Below the pieces are notes generated by a model that saw only the letters and a list, made by a program, of their open reading frames with translations, was not told the origin of the DNA and searched no databases. From assembly GCA_027946365.1 (NCBI GenBank), contig JAPEUQ010000017.1, positions 434,001-498,000 on the forward strand: a stretch of DNA of 64,000 nt, given 5' to 3'. Origin of the DNA: Kalmusia sp. IMI 367209 (Eukaryota; Ascomycota; Dothideomycetes; Pleosporales; Didymosphaeriaceae). Positions 22,643 to 32,877 of this stretch are shown in pieces (the first letter of the stretch is position 1; every line of letters begins with the position of its first letter). A program made the position numbers and the translations under genes.

Positions 22643-24724
22643 GAAGCTGTATTATATCTACGTCACGACTAATGAATTCTGATTTTTCCTCCGTTACTCC
22701 ACCTCTTCTTATACGATGTTCTCATAGGTTGGCCTGGAAGCAACGATACTTTCCTTTTTGGAAACCATTTACCAGATCCTAGCATAAGACAATGGCTTTG
22801 CGACATGGAGACTAGACAGAGTTACTATTCGGCCTAGGCATCAGGGAGCGAGGTTACGAAGGACGGCCTCTCTATCGGTTCACACGCAACCAAGGGAAGC
22901 GGCCCTGCAGGACGCAATTTTGCTGGCAGACGCGTAGGCTGGTTCGCGTACGATAGCGCTAGATTACCAATATTAGGGTCGGGGAGCTGAAAGGAAAGAT
23001 TGACGAAGGTAAACGCGTAGTCTTGAGCACGTTATTGCTTGAGACACGAGTAATCTTTGTGGCTTTGCGTTGCGCAGAGGCAGCCTCAACTCATAACCTT
23101 CAGAGGAATGCGAACATCAAGAACGTGAAAGCGGATGAGGTTGATTATGAGGTGGGCAATTGGTTTGCGTCAGACGAGCAGGAGGTAGACAACCACAGCG
23201 TCACTGAACCTTACGCATAAACAATTCAAGTATTGCTAGAAAGGAGCGACTGGTAGTAAGGGCATATACAAAGAGATTGTGAGATATCGAAAGGTACGTC
23301 AACGCGAACGTTTAGCACATCGCAATAGACCTACAACCAAATTGTTTCATCTCGAGTGTAGTTAAGCTGTTCTTATTCTAGGCAAAACGGCATCGGGTAC
23401 TTGTGTCATATGAGGCATCACGAGGATTCACAGGCATGGCAATCGTGACATAATTCCAAGTAGCTGAAAACGATGTGCCATGACTCAGGGTTTGACTTGC
23501 TATCTTCTTTCGCTATGATGGCAGGGCTGTGGTGGAAGCCCTGCTCGGCTATCTACATGTCCAGTAAGGCGCAATTATTATGCCTTGTACGATCTGGCAT
23601 GCATACGTGTACGCGAAACGAGAACACGTGGATGCGCGTGCTTACCCATGCGTTGTACGACATCTGTGTTGACATCTACAACTAGCGGCAATTCTTGGCG
23701 GTTGGATCTTTGAACGTGAATACTTCAGGTTGTTGTCTAATGATGCGAAATTGGACATGCGGTACTGTAGCTACTGCTTCAAACACATCTTTGAGCAGGC
23801 AAGTAGCGTCTCAAGTTCGTCGCGTATTTCGTCCCCTCTTTGTCGTATTTAGATTCAAAGCTTCACGCTACACTAGCCTCCGCCTTTCCGCGCCCGCTAG
23901 AACGTCGGATGGCCCCAGCTTTCCAAGGTTCTTGCCATCCTCATCCATGTGTCGTGCATCTGGCAGCTCCTTTAAAAGTGGAAGTGCGAGTTGTTGCGGA
24001 TCCTAATCTCTTCATGTTCGCCAAACGGGCCTTGGCCATTTCGAATGCCGCGCTCTCGGTCTTCTTTCCCCAGTCGCGGGTACGCGCGGCCAACACCATA
24101 ACTCGTCGATCCCCCTCGCGACATCTTCCTTGATAAGAATATGTGAGCAGGATCAACAACGTTTGAGTTTGCAAGCACACTGAAAAGCGAGAATGCAAGG
24201 TTACCCTTTCTGTGAATTTTTGTTGAAGTGCGACCACCACCAAACAACCGCCTCGGTTGCACCCACCAATTTTCACCGATGACCATCAAAGCTTTTGCTT
24301 TTTGATTCGCTTGCTGACGCAGAAGATATCTCAATAGCGAAAATCGTACGATTTATGCCTGTAGCTAGCAAAAGGGCAGGAGCTTTTTCCACGCCGTTTT
24401 ATAGGATGCAGCCCCTGGTCCGCCCTAACGAATGCTTGTTTCACACCCTTTCCACGCTTTTTCTCACCGATTCGGTCGCCTCGGAAAGCCTCCATCAGGC
24501 GTTCCGATCCTGAATACCGATCAGATTCTTGGGAAGTGGATTCTTTGCTTGTCGCAGGATGGAACCCTGCAAGGGGACTCCCGTGGCGATAACCTGAAGA
24601 GGCGTAGCTCTGACCGTTGGCCGGGACAAGGATCGCGATGCAATGTAGACGATTTTGTACATATCCACTGCCTCGGGCGTTTCTCGAACTCTATCACAGT
24701 TTACTTGCCCAGACTCGACCCACT
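22643..24724. other. Gene-poor intergenic region, 2.1 kb
   Basis: It holds only short open frames. Around 23990-24130 the complement strand reads a Lys/Arg-rich fragment (SREGDRRVMVLAARTRDWGKK) that looks protein-like but has no clean start, end or splice pattern. The last few hundred bases should contain the promoter of the protoglobin gene. Confidence 0.45.
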
Positions 24725-25775
24725 ATGCCGTACTCTTCGAGCCTTCCCACGGGCATGGCCCATGTTGAACGAAGCGAACTTTATGAGAATCTACAAGCGC
24801 GCCTTCAGTATTTACAATCTTTCCTCGAGTTTGGACCTGGTTAGTTCCCTGGAGAAGTTGTGGGGTGTGTTTCATGCTGACATGTCGAAGCGGATGTGCA
24901 AGTCCTCAAAGAATGCCGACCTCAAATCAAAGCGATGATTCCCACGCTTTCCGACAATCACTTCTTCACGAAAATACTTAAACAAGACATCACAGCACAA
25001 GCGCTGGTTACCAAAAACACGAAAGAAGAAGCCTACTTAGATGAAGACGACTTCTATGGACCAGACAGTAAGAACATCCGGAACAGGAATATGGTATGGA
25101 TTTACATCGAACGCGACAGGACATGTTGCTAATAAAACCTAGTTCGTGCGATGGTACCTCACAAAGATGAATTCTGACCCCACCACATCGTCCTACTGGG
25201 AGTACATGAATATGGTTGGCGCAATGCACGCCGGCCACCACCGCCGTAATCCCCTCGAAATCGACGTCATCCACTTCTCCCTCCTCATCGGTTACGTACA
25301 AAACACCCTCACCGAAGCAATAATACTCTCGCCTACCATCCCGGCACAGTACAAAGCGCCGCTCGTCAAAGCTTGGGGAAAGCTGCTGTGGATACAAATG
25401 GACCTCTTCACGAAGTGGCATGTGAAAGACGGGAAGGAATATGACCAATTGACTACGCGAGCGACAAAGCTCGATGCGTCGACGGATTTTGGGGGTATGA
25501 AAGATGACGAGGGACAGCCGGTGCGATGCCCCTTTTCGAGTGTGGCAAGACTAGAGCCGGTAGAGGTGAAGGGGCAGCTGAAGCCAGGGTACGTGTATCA
25601 GAATGCGCAGACGCTGAACAGAGATAATATACCCGGCGGTGGAATTGGGAGCATTGAGTCCATTTCACAACCAATACCTCTATCGTTACCTTTCATACCG
25701 CCTTCGCCGGGTTCGTTACCGAAATCGCCTCCGTCTTCCGTCACATCGAGGAAGAGTTCAAGGATAGCCACCTAG
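24725..25775 (+). CDS. Protoglobin-domain haem protein
   Basis: Three exons (24725-24839, 24891-25093, 25143-25775; introns 51 and 49 nt), 316 aa. The N-terminal 200 residues match the fungal protoglobin/globin-sensor fold: MAHVERSELYENLQARLQYL, FGPADVQVLKECRPQIKAM, then FVRWYLTKMNSDPTTSSYWEY and MVGAMHAGHHRRNPLEIDVIHFSLLIGYVQ. His135 in MHAG is the likely proximal haem ligand. The remaining 100 residues are Pro/Ser-rich and disordered, ending with a Ser/Arg run. Protoglobins bind O2, CO or NO; in bacteria the related globin sensors act in signalling. No output domain is attached here, so the protein is a stand-alone sensor, store or detoxifying haem protein. The role is inferred. The start at 24725 is preferred because the next Met, ten codons later, would lose little and cannot be excluded. 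Confidence 0.82.
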
Positions 25776-26190
25776 GTGTCTGAAGCTCACAGACGCCGTG
25801 ATTGGTTGTTTTGGGCGGATGAGTCTTGGAGTTTTGGGAAATACAGCTATGAAGACACGTGCGAGTTCATGATTGGTATAGATTTGAAAGCGTTGTAATA
25901 ACACGTAAATATTTTTCAAGATCGAGGCGGCTACCCCGTGGCACGCGGGTTGTGTTGCAATAAATGCTGACATCTCCGAACGATTGACGCAGAGTGCCAT
26001 ACTCCATTTACGCTTGCCTTTGCGACAAATCACGCTCCGGTGAATGTGGGTCAACTACTGCAGGACCACGACCCAAAGTATCCACTCGTCCACCAGCAAA
26101 ACATCGAGTTCACACGACAATCCTCACCGTAATTTTCACCAAGAGCAGCATCACATCGAAAAGATCACCTGTCCTACGCAACAATTCACC
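25776..26190. other. Intergenic spacer
   Basis: 415 bp between two forward-strand genes. No feature recognised. The adjacent start codon at 26191 has a good CACCATGG context. Confidence 0.5.
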
Positions 26191-26796
26191 ATGGAAGAAC
26201 CACCGCGCAACTACGAAGATGTCTTGTTAAGGATACCCCTTCCTTACCCAAAAAGCAACGAAGATGCCTTACAGAGGATCATTACTACAGCTACTGTTAC
26301 CACGACCGCTACAACGCCGGAAACTAGAATGCAACCCCCTGTCCCAGACCTGACCTTGCACATGCTCCCTCACCGCCACGAGCACCTCTCCACCACCCTA
26401 TACGCCTCACCCCACGGCGGCCCCATCCGGACTCTCCCCTTGATAATGTCCTCCGGCACCATCAAGTTCGAGATCCACATCCCCTGCTTCGCGCTGTACG
26501 ACCGCGCGAGCAACCCTACCATTACTACCGAAGACCTCACCCAAGAGCAATGGAATACGCTGTACGGCTTCGTGCAAGAAGAGGGCGTGCTGAAAGTCAT
26601 TCTAAGTCCGGATGGTGGGAAGACGGATTTTCTGGCGAGATTGACCACCGTGGAAGGAGGCATGGGGAACGAGAGGTTGGAGGAGGGGAGTGTGGGGGTT
26701 AGAGTTTGGTGGCAAGAACAGAGGGGTGGGCCGCTCGTGGCTAGGATTCGGAGGGGACTGGAGTGGGTGAAAGAGAAGGTGGAGGGGCTTGGGTAA
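26191..26796 (+). CDS. Hypothetical protein, 201 aa
   Basis: Single-exon gene starting in a strong CACCATGG context (MEEPPRNYEDVLLRIPLPYP). The open frame extends further upstream, but that part has the composition of a 5' leader (His/Ser/Thr-rich). The first 60 residues are Thr/Pro-rich. The rest alternates short strands and acidic turns (IKFEIHIPCFALYDRA, TQEQWNTLYGFVQEEGVLKVIL) and ends in a basic amphipathic helix (RIRRGLEWVKEKVEGLG). No family is recognised and no membrane segment or signal peptide is present. Coding potential is supported by length, start context and the lack of better frames. It is convergent with the pirin gene. Confidence 0.6.
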   Translation: MEEPPRNYEDVLLRIPLPYPKSNEDALQRIITTATVTTTATTPETRMQPPVPDLTLHMLPHRHEHLSTTLYASPHGGPIRTLPLIMSSGTIKFEIHIPCFALYDRASNPTITTEDLTQEQWNTLYGFVQEEGVLKVILSPDGGKTDFLARLTTVEGGMGNERLEEGSVGVRVWWQEQRGGPLVARIRRGLEWVKEKVEGLG

Positions 26797-27149
26797 AGGG
26801 AGATGACGAGTGCTGCGGAGGTGGTGTGTAGGGTTTGCATGCAGTATGGAGATGGATGGGCTATGGGGTTTCGATCGATAAGTCATGCCGGGGTCTTTTT
26901 TATCTTTGCATATTCATGTAAATTTGCTCACTTGCTAGCGTGCATTTTGTAGGTTTTTGTGGACTCTTACGTATATGTCAAGTAGAGCCCCAAGGATTGA
27001 TCTTTTGTTTACAATGGTAAAAGTGCCACTCACGAAAATAGACGTTGGAAAGAATGTATTTGACAACATTTTCTACATCCAAAGCAGCTGTGATAATCCA
27101 GCCAAGGTATCTCAAACATTATATACAGAAGGTAGCAAGGAAATGTACA
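26797..27149. other. Intergenic spacer between convergent genes
   Basis: 353 bp holding the 3' ends and presumably the poly(A) sites of two convergent genes. It is AT-rich with no other feature. Confidence 0.6.
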
Positions 27150-28262
27150 TTAATGGACCATATTTTTCCCAATCTCAGACTCCCAGTTTCTTGCTCTTTC
27201 AAATCCATTCGAATGAGTCTGGTAGTCCATCATAGCCTGCATGACCTCGTCACGACTCGTCACAACGAACGGTCCATACTGAACTATGGGCTGGCCGTCC
27301 AATGGTGACCCCGCGACGAGAATAAATCGCGATTCTGAGTCGGCACCTTCCTCTACAGTCGCTTCAATACTGTCGCCGTTCTTATCAAAGACAACGTTGT
27401 GGTACTGTGGAATTGGTCGTGATACGCCGTCCGACGAGAAGATAGTAGTGCCGTTGAGTGTGTAAGCGAACGCGTTCCAGCCCTTCGGCAGCGCTTGCTT
27501 GACATGGCCGCCTGGCTGCACAGTGAAGTCGAGTAGCCACACTGGGGTATATGCCAACTCCTTGAGCGAATCCGTGTCGTAGGCGCGCCCACTAATGATC
27601 TTGACCTTAACTTTGCCATCATCAGCGGTTGCTTCAGGTATCTCATTTGCCCTCAAGTCCCTATATCGTGGTTCGCATGACTTGAGCTCCTTGGGAAGAT
27701 CGACCCAAAGTTGCATGCCGATGTTGGGGGATCCGTCTTCGTTCTGCCGCGGCATCTCAGCGTGTACGATGCCTCGTCCAGCAGTCATGAACTGGAGATC
27801 GCCCGCCTCGATGGTGCCTGCGTGGCCGGCAAAGTCTTCGTGGTCGACGGCACCGGAGAGGAGGTAGGTGATGGTTTCCTGTCCGCGATGCGGATGGTCA
27901 GGAAAGCCGGCGCCCGGCGGAATGGCGAAGTGGTCGAGCATAAGGAAAGGCGAGAAGTTGCGCAGCTGAGGAGTGCCGATTGATCTCCTTACTCGCGCGC
28001 CCGCGCCCTCGGACTGCTCGATAGCAAGGAAGGATTTTTGGATCTTGCGCGGGGATGTCGTTGTGAGGGGCTCGTCAGGAATGACCGGCAGGCCCTTGAA
28101 CGCTGTTGTACCGTTACTCGACATTGTGCGTGTGGTGTTGGTATTCAGAGTCGGTCTGATGTGTTTCGAGAGCTGTGTAAAGCGTGAAAGCATATACTCG
28201 TTGTTGTAGATTGCAATTGCGATTGCTGCGATGGCGAAAAGTATAGAGAAGAATGTCTTCAT
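27150..28262 (-). CDS. Pirin-family cupin protein
   Basis: Single exon, 370 aa. A bicupin with the full pirin iron site: His123 and His125 in FPDHPHRGQETITYLL, and His167 and Glu169 in GRGIVHAEMP, equivalent to human His56, His58, His101 and Glu103. The second cupin follows (TPVWLLDFTVQPGGHVKQAL ... NAFAYTLNG) and the C-terminus carries PLDGQPIVQYGPFVV. Pirins are iron proteins with quercetinase activity in several species and transcription-cofactor roles in animals. The fungal function is open. Unlike typical pirins of about 290 aa it has a leader of about 46 residues with a hydrophobic stretch (FFSILFAIAAIAIAIY), suggesting a membrane anchor or organellar targeting. If translation starts at Met47 (MSSNGTTAFKGLPV) this leader is lost. 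Confidence 0.93.
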   Translation of the reverse strand: MKTFFSILFAIAAIAIAIYNNEYMLSRFTQLSKHIRPTLNTNTTRTMSSNGTTAFKGLPVIPDEPLTTTSPRKIQKSFLAIEQSEGAGARVRRSIGTPQLRNFSPFLMLDHFAIPPGAGFPDHPHRGQETITYLLSGAVDHEDFAGHAGTIEAGDLQFMTAGRGIVHAEMPRQNEDGSPNIGMQLWVDLPKELKSCEPRYRDLRANEIPEATADDGKVKVKIISGRAYDTDSLKELAYTPVWLLDFTVQPGGHVKQALPKGWNAFAYTLNGTTIFSSDGVSRPIPQYHNVVFDKNGDSIEATVEEGADSESRFILVAGSPLDGQPIVQYGPFVVTSRDEVMQAMMDYQTHSNGFERARNWESEIGKNMVH

Positions 28263-29644
28263 CGATCGCGCGGGGTCTACTTATACTTGCAGCGAGGATA
28301 GTGTCGAGAACGTTCGAGGAGGGGGCTAGAAATATTCGAAGTGCTGAGAGGCATGATGCGGGCTTGTGTAAGGCGTTAGAAAGCGGCGATAGAGGCAGAT
28401 CTTGGCGGCGACTTTGCTTTGGCAATCCTTAGCAAGCATCGGCAGTGGATTTAGCATCCTGACCCCAAATCTAAGCACGTGATTTTTAGCGCGAGATGGG
28501 ATTCGCGCCAGATCGTTCGTGCCTTTTCTTCACAACAAATAATTTACAATCTTGAGACAACAAATCAATGGGTGCGACCGTACTTGGTACGCATGCTACT
28601 ATGTCGCTACATACATACACTATTTGAGCCAAGCTTTCTTCAGTGCAAGTCATATAGCGAGCTCATGATTCAGTGGGGCCATGCTAGGAACATGCCGTTT
28701 GGTATTTTATTTCGCCTATCATAGTGTTCTACAATTTACATACCTGCTTGCTATATAAGGCTGCGTCGAGGCTGAGCAAGATGCTTCGTTCGACTGGTTG
28801 GCAACTTAGAACCTTGTAGCGCTTCTTCGACACATTGCGTCCATATTGCCACAGCCTACTTGCAACTGTATTTGCCTAGTAAGTGGCCCTGAACTCACGA
28901 GCACAGAGTCAAGTCGTATCAGGTTGAAGGAATATAGCAGTATATTCTACAGGACAGGAGCGTAGATCTACACGCGAAGTCATTCTCGGCCGAAGACCAT
29001 TGGGACACAACATTCACATCCGAACTTCCATCATGGCTACCGCGATTTGACTTTTCAGCAATGCTCACCTCCATTATGTCTTGTAGCTACAATATGTACC
29101 AGCCTTCACATCCAAGAGTACAAGGCGCTCAAGGTCAGAATGTTTCTGTTGGGAGTGGTTCAGTCAGGCGACACTTCCCCTTACCCTATATTCAACGATC
29201 TCACCGACTCGACGTTCTTTTCTACCTTCCGTGACATGTACAGTGAGGAAAATTACCCATTCTCACTTTTGTCCCTCGAAAATTTCTGCGAGGGGCGGAC
29301 ACGCGTGTACACGCGCGACTCTGGTTCATCTGCTCCAAACACGTTCGTATTGGAGACCTGATCTGTCTCATCCATGGCGTTAGTGTCCTTTCATCTTGAG
29401 GTGGTTAGGGCAGATCGGAGGATGCCTATCGTATGACCTAGTCGGAGAGTGTTATGTGAGTGCTATAAACTGTTTTGCATATGATGATGACGATTACGAC
29501 ACGTTGCTACAGCACTCTGAAATGCCGAATCTGCAATGAGAAATGCTTGCTTAGTGTACATAATGCCACGAGCTCAGAGAGAAGAACAAATCCCTAGTTC
29601 ATAGATATTGTAAAGGCCATTTCATTTTGATACAACGCACAAAT
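28263..29644. other. Gene-poor spacer, 1.4 kb
   Basis: This stretch is the promoter side of the pirin gene and the 3' flank of the 2-oxoglutarate oxygenase gene. Apart from a possible gene relic at 29047-29361, no feature is recognised. Confidence 0.5.
29047..29361 (+). pseudogene. Possible relic of a lineage-specific fungal protein
   Basis: A 104-codon open frame contains LLGVVQSGDTSPYPIFNDLT and DSTFFSTFRDMYSEENYPFS. This resembles, from memory, the core of a large family of uncharacterised ascomycete proteins with the pattern 'V..G....Y..I...LTD..FF..LR..Y'. The usual continuation with tryptophans is absent, the flanks are not coding-like and no splice sites extend it. If real, it is a fragment. 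The assignment rests on pattern memory only. Confidence 0.25.
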
Positions 29645-30811
29645 CTATGCGACCGTGACCTCCGTCGTCGCCGGTACCGTACTCGATTTTGCAGCAGCAT
29701 CCTTCTTGAACTTCTCTGCCCTTCCATAACTATCCGCATACCCACCTAGCACCGCCTGCTCTACTGTGATCGGCTTATACTTCGCCTCTTCGCCTTCCGC
29801 CCTGCAATTTGGCAGGCACTCAACAACATAATCCGGATTCCCCGAGAAGAACACCGGAATCGAGTAACGTTCCTGCCCACTCTGATTGATCACCCTGTGC
29901 GTATTCGAGATGTACTTGTCGTTGCTCCACCGCATCATCAAGTTGCCCAAGTTGACGACGAACGCGCCCGGCGTGGGCTCCACATCCAGCCACTCTTTCG
30001 TCTGGTTATCAAGCACTTGCAGACCCGCGACTTTATCTTGAAGGAGTATCGTGATGGTGCCGAAGTCCGTGTGCGCGCCAATCCCCCTCGTCAGCTTCTG
30101 CGGGCTATCCGGCGGCTGGCTCGGGTAGTGCAGCAGGCGCATCGTAGCCACCGCGCCCTCGGCGAACTCATCGAACCAACTCTCCTCGAGATCCAGCGTC
30201 TGCGCAAGCACCTTCAATATATCCTTGGCAAGGTCAACGACCTTGTAGTAGTATTCGAGGGACGTCTTCTTGAAGTCTGCTACGTCGGGTAGGACGGAGG
30301 GGGACGGCCACATGTTGGGGCCCGAGTTCAATTTCTTGTTGAGGAAATAGGGGTGCGATTTGGAGATTTCGTCGCCGATGTAGAAGCCCTCCTTTAGCTC
30401 GGGGAGGGTGCCTTCTTCGAGGATTTGCGATTTGAGCAGCTCGTAGCCACGGTTCCATGTGTTTGATGTGTCTACGCAGTCCCAATTAGCATGAGGATGA
30501 GGGAGAGGAGAGATGAGAGGTATTTGCCTTTGTTGACCTCCATCTTCTGCTCTAGTGATAGGTCGAAGAACCTCTTGTTCCAGTCCATGATGGCCTGCTG
30601 CAGCTCCAGCGGCACATTGTGCCCAGTGATTTGGAAGAAGCCATTGTGCAGACAGCAGTTGCGAACATCTTCTACGAGCTTCTTTTTCGTGGCGGCATCG
30701 CCGTTGTAGAATGCTTCAGCCTGCGTCAGCACTCATTGCGCTGTGTCGCAACTCTGTGAAGAATGTACCTGAGAAATCGAGAATCGGGGGAGCTTCGCCG
30801 ATGCCGACCAT
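29645..30811 (-). CDS. 2-oxoglutarate/Fe(II)-dependent dioxygenase (isopenicillin-N-synthase-like)
   Basis: Three exons (30811-30769, 30713-30528, 30471-29645), 351 aa. The N-terminal DIOX_N part is visible (NCCLHNGFFQITGHNVPLEL), and the catalytic 2OG-FeII_Oxy core carries His210 and Asp212 in HTDFGTITILLQD, His268 in NTHRVIN, and Arg278/Ser280 in ERYSIPVFF, which bind 2-oxoglutarate. It should hydroxylate or oxidise a small molecule with O2. The substrate is unknown and no biosynthetic core gene is adjacent. Intron 1 (55 nt) uses GTACAT and a GCTGACG branch. Intron 2 (56 nt, 30527-30472) begins with GC rather than GT: the coding frame and family alignment (KMEVNK|DTSNTWNRGYE) only fit a GC-AG intron. 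Confidence 0.9.
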
Positions 30812-31588
30812 TGTTACGGATTATCGATAAGGCGGGTGATGACTAAGGAAGAACACGATGCTGGTGACACTCGTAGGAAGTCGACCACGACAGTTCGTCC
30901 CTTCTAAAGCGGTTTTATGCATTCAATTGTTGTTGCTCTTTACGCAAACCCCGCTGCTACCCCTCTCACGCGACGTGTGCAGTGGTGGGGTTCGTGGTGG
31001 TCGGGAGTATGACATCTAGGGGATCCGGCTCCGAGGGCAGCCATAGTTCACCCCCACCTTTGTCTATCGATGCGATAGTGGCTGATGGAGAGCCGGACGC
31101 GTGCACTTGCGAAAGTTGGGATATGTAACCGAGACAGGGTTTGTCATCTATCCGATGATCTGATCTACTGACACGTTCACTGTGGGACTATTCCGGAAGA
31201 CGCAGACTTTCTCCAATATTCACTCTCGGGAAGACGAACGTGCAATCTACTTTCGTACGGGAATGGTAAATAACCCATCCCCAATATACAGATGAACTAC
31301 GTTTTAGATCAAGAAATATTCTATCGAACTGCAGCTATCCAGAGAGTAGGAAACATAATAGTTGAGTAAATTACAACATAGGGATAAATACCCGTAAACC
31401 ATACCGACCTCAGCGATAGTAGAGGACTATCATGCTGAGTAGTTATTCCCCTTGTAGTCGAGCCTTGAAGATAACAGCCCGAAAAGGGCCAAGGTGTTAA
31501 TGTACATAGGTCGGAGTCTTACCGTATACAATGTCATGAATGGTATGGAGACTTCGGGAAAGCCGCAATAAGAAGCTCACGGCGAGCT
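30812..31588. other. Intergenic spacer
   Basis: 777 bp upstream of the oxygenase gene and downstream of the F-box gene. No gene or RNA recognised. The promoter of the oxygenase lies at the left end. Confidence 0.55.
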
Positions 31589-32626
31589 CTATCCTGCCCG
31601 AATCTTTTCGACCTCACTCCAGCTTAACATCCTTCGCTTATCCTGATCCCACAAAGTGCCCTGCACTCCGTGTGACCATATCCATCCATCGCACAAAATT
31701 ACATCCTCCTCGTCATCACCGTAATAGCTTTTCGGCACGTCAGTCTCCCAAATCGCCACCCTGTCGGTGGTGGTCCAGTTCCGTGTGGCTCGCGGGGTGT
31801 GATGATTCGCGTTCACATCCACAAACACTATGTCGACGTGGCGGCCCTTGTATCTCCGAAAGAGCTCATTAATATGTGTAGCGGTAAGTAATTTCGGTCG
31901 AAGAAGAAAGATTGTCTCCAAGGAAGAAATCATAAAGTAAAAATCAAGGTGGGAGGTTTCCATGTCGTTTGAGGTCATCGCCAATCTCTTCAAATTTGGC
32001 GGCGGGAAAGGGAAATAGTCGGACGCGTCGTAGCTGCAGATCAATTCTTCAAGGTTCGGCATGTGTAAGAAGATGTTGCTACTGGTACAGTGTGGCTTCA
32101 TGTGCACCCGCTCTGAGCCTGGAATGTAAACCGGATTGCAATCGATGGCGAGCCGCTTGAGATTGCGACCAATCTTGAGGCAAAGGTCTACGACCTGTGG
32201 TAATCGGATCAGAGGCGCCATTCCACATGCTTCCGTCCTCACTGGCGAGATAAACACGGAGGTAACATGATGCAGAATATCGGCTTCATCAAACAAGGTG
32301 TCGTTGCGCCCGGTTTGCCCATAGGCAAGAGCTTGCGGGTGGTTTCCTAGATTCAGCCCCAGTGTCCTGCGGAAGAGTGAATGTTTCGTGATATTATTCA
32401 GATATATGCAGTGACCATATAGATATCGTGATGCGCATAAGTAAGCAGTCCGAGACACCAATGTCAAGGCGCGCAGCGCGATCGTGATAGGATCGGAGTG
32501 TGCGTATGCAATAGGCCTTCGGCCATCACGCGTTCCAACTAGTTGATCCAGAACATTCAGAAAGAGTTCGACAGGTAATGTTCCGAAAGCATTTTCTGTG
32601 GGCTTTTTCGGTGTATAGGCCTGCAT
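31589..32626 (-). CDS. F-box-type protein
   Basis: Single exon, 345 aa, starting at ATG 32626 (the open frame extends upstream only through a non-ATG codon). The N-terminus has an F-box-like motif, FGTLPVELFLNVLDQL, followed by ALTLVSRTAYLCASRYLY, which is the usual fungal F-box helix pair. The rest shows LRR-like periodicity (LPQVVDLCLKIGRNLKRLAI, MPNLEELICSYDA, NLKRLAMTSND). Such proteins are substrate adaptors of SCF ubiquitin ligases through Skp1; the target cannot be inferred. It resembles the large, fast-changing F-box families of Pezizomycotina. Confidence 0.75.
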   Translation of the reverse strand: MQAYTPKKPTENAFGTLPVELFLNVLDQLVGTRDGRRPIAYAHSDPITIALRALTLVSRTAYLCASRYLYGHCIYLNNITKHSLFRRTLGLNLGNHPQALAYGQTGRNDTLFDEADILHHVTSVFISPVRTEACGMAPLIRLPQVVDLCLKIGRNLKRLAIDCNPVYIPGSERVHMKPHCTSSNIFLHMPNLEELICSYDASDYFPFPPPNLKRLAMTSNDMETSHLDFYFMISSLETIFLLRPKLLTATHINELFRRYKGRHVDIVFVDVNANHHTPRATRNWTTTDRVAIWETDVPKSYYGDDEEDVILCDGWIWSHGVQGTLWDQDKRRMLSWSEVEKIRAG

Positions 32627-32877
32627 GGTGGGGATAGAGGAGCGAAGTTCCAAAAATGATTCTGTTCATGTAGCGGGGGAGCGAGAGTAAAAAGAAGGAT
32701 TAGCCGACACGTGGGCCTGCCGCTGGGTACATTTATGTAAGCGCCTCCACGAATTACATGTGACTAGTTAAATGGTCTAAATTTTAGGTGCTTCCAGTAA
32801 CACAAGGTATTGACAAGGTATTGTACATTTTTGGTGGGTAGGCGGGTCGACGCAAAAGCTCCTTCTACGCGCGGCTT

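Noticed and set aside
23941..24334. Complement-strand Lys/Arg-rich fragment (RDWGKK...MAKARLANMKRLG) as a small gene
   Set aside because: Two frames compete, there is no good start or stop and no splice pattern rescues a complete protein.
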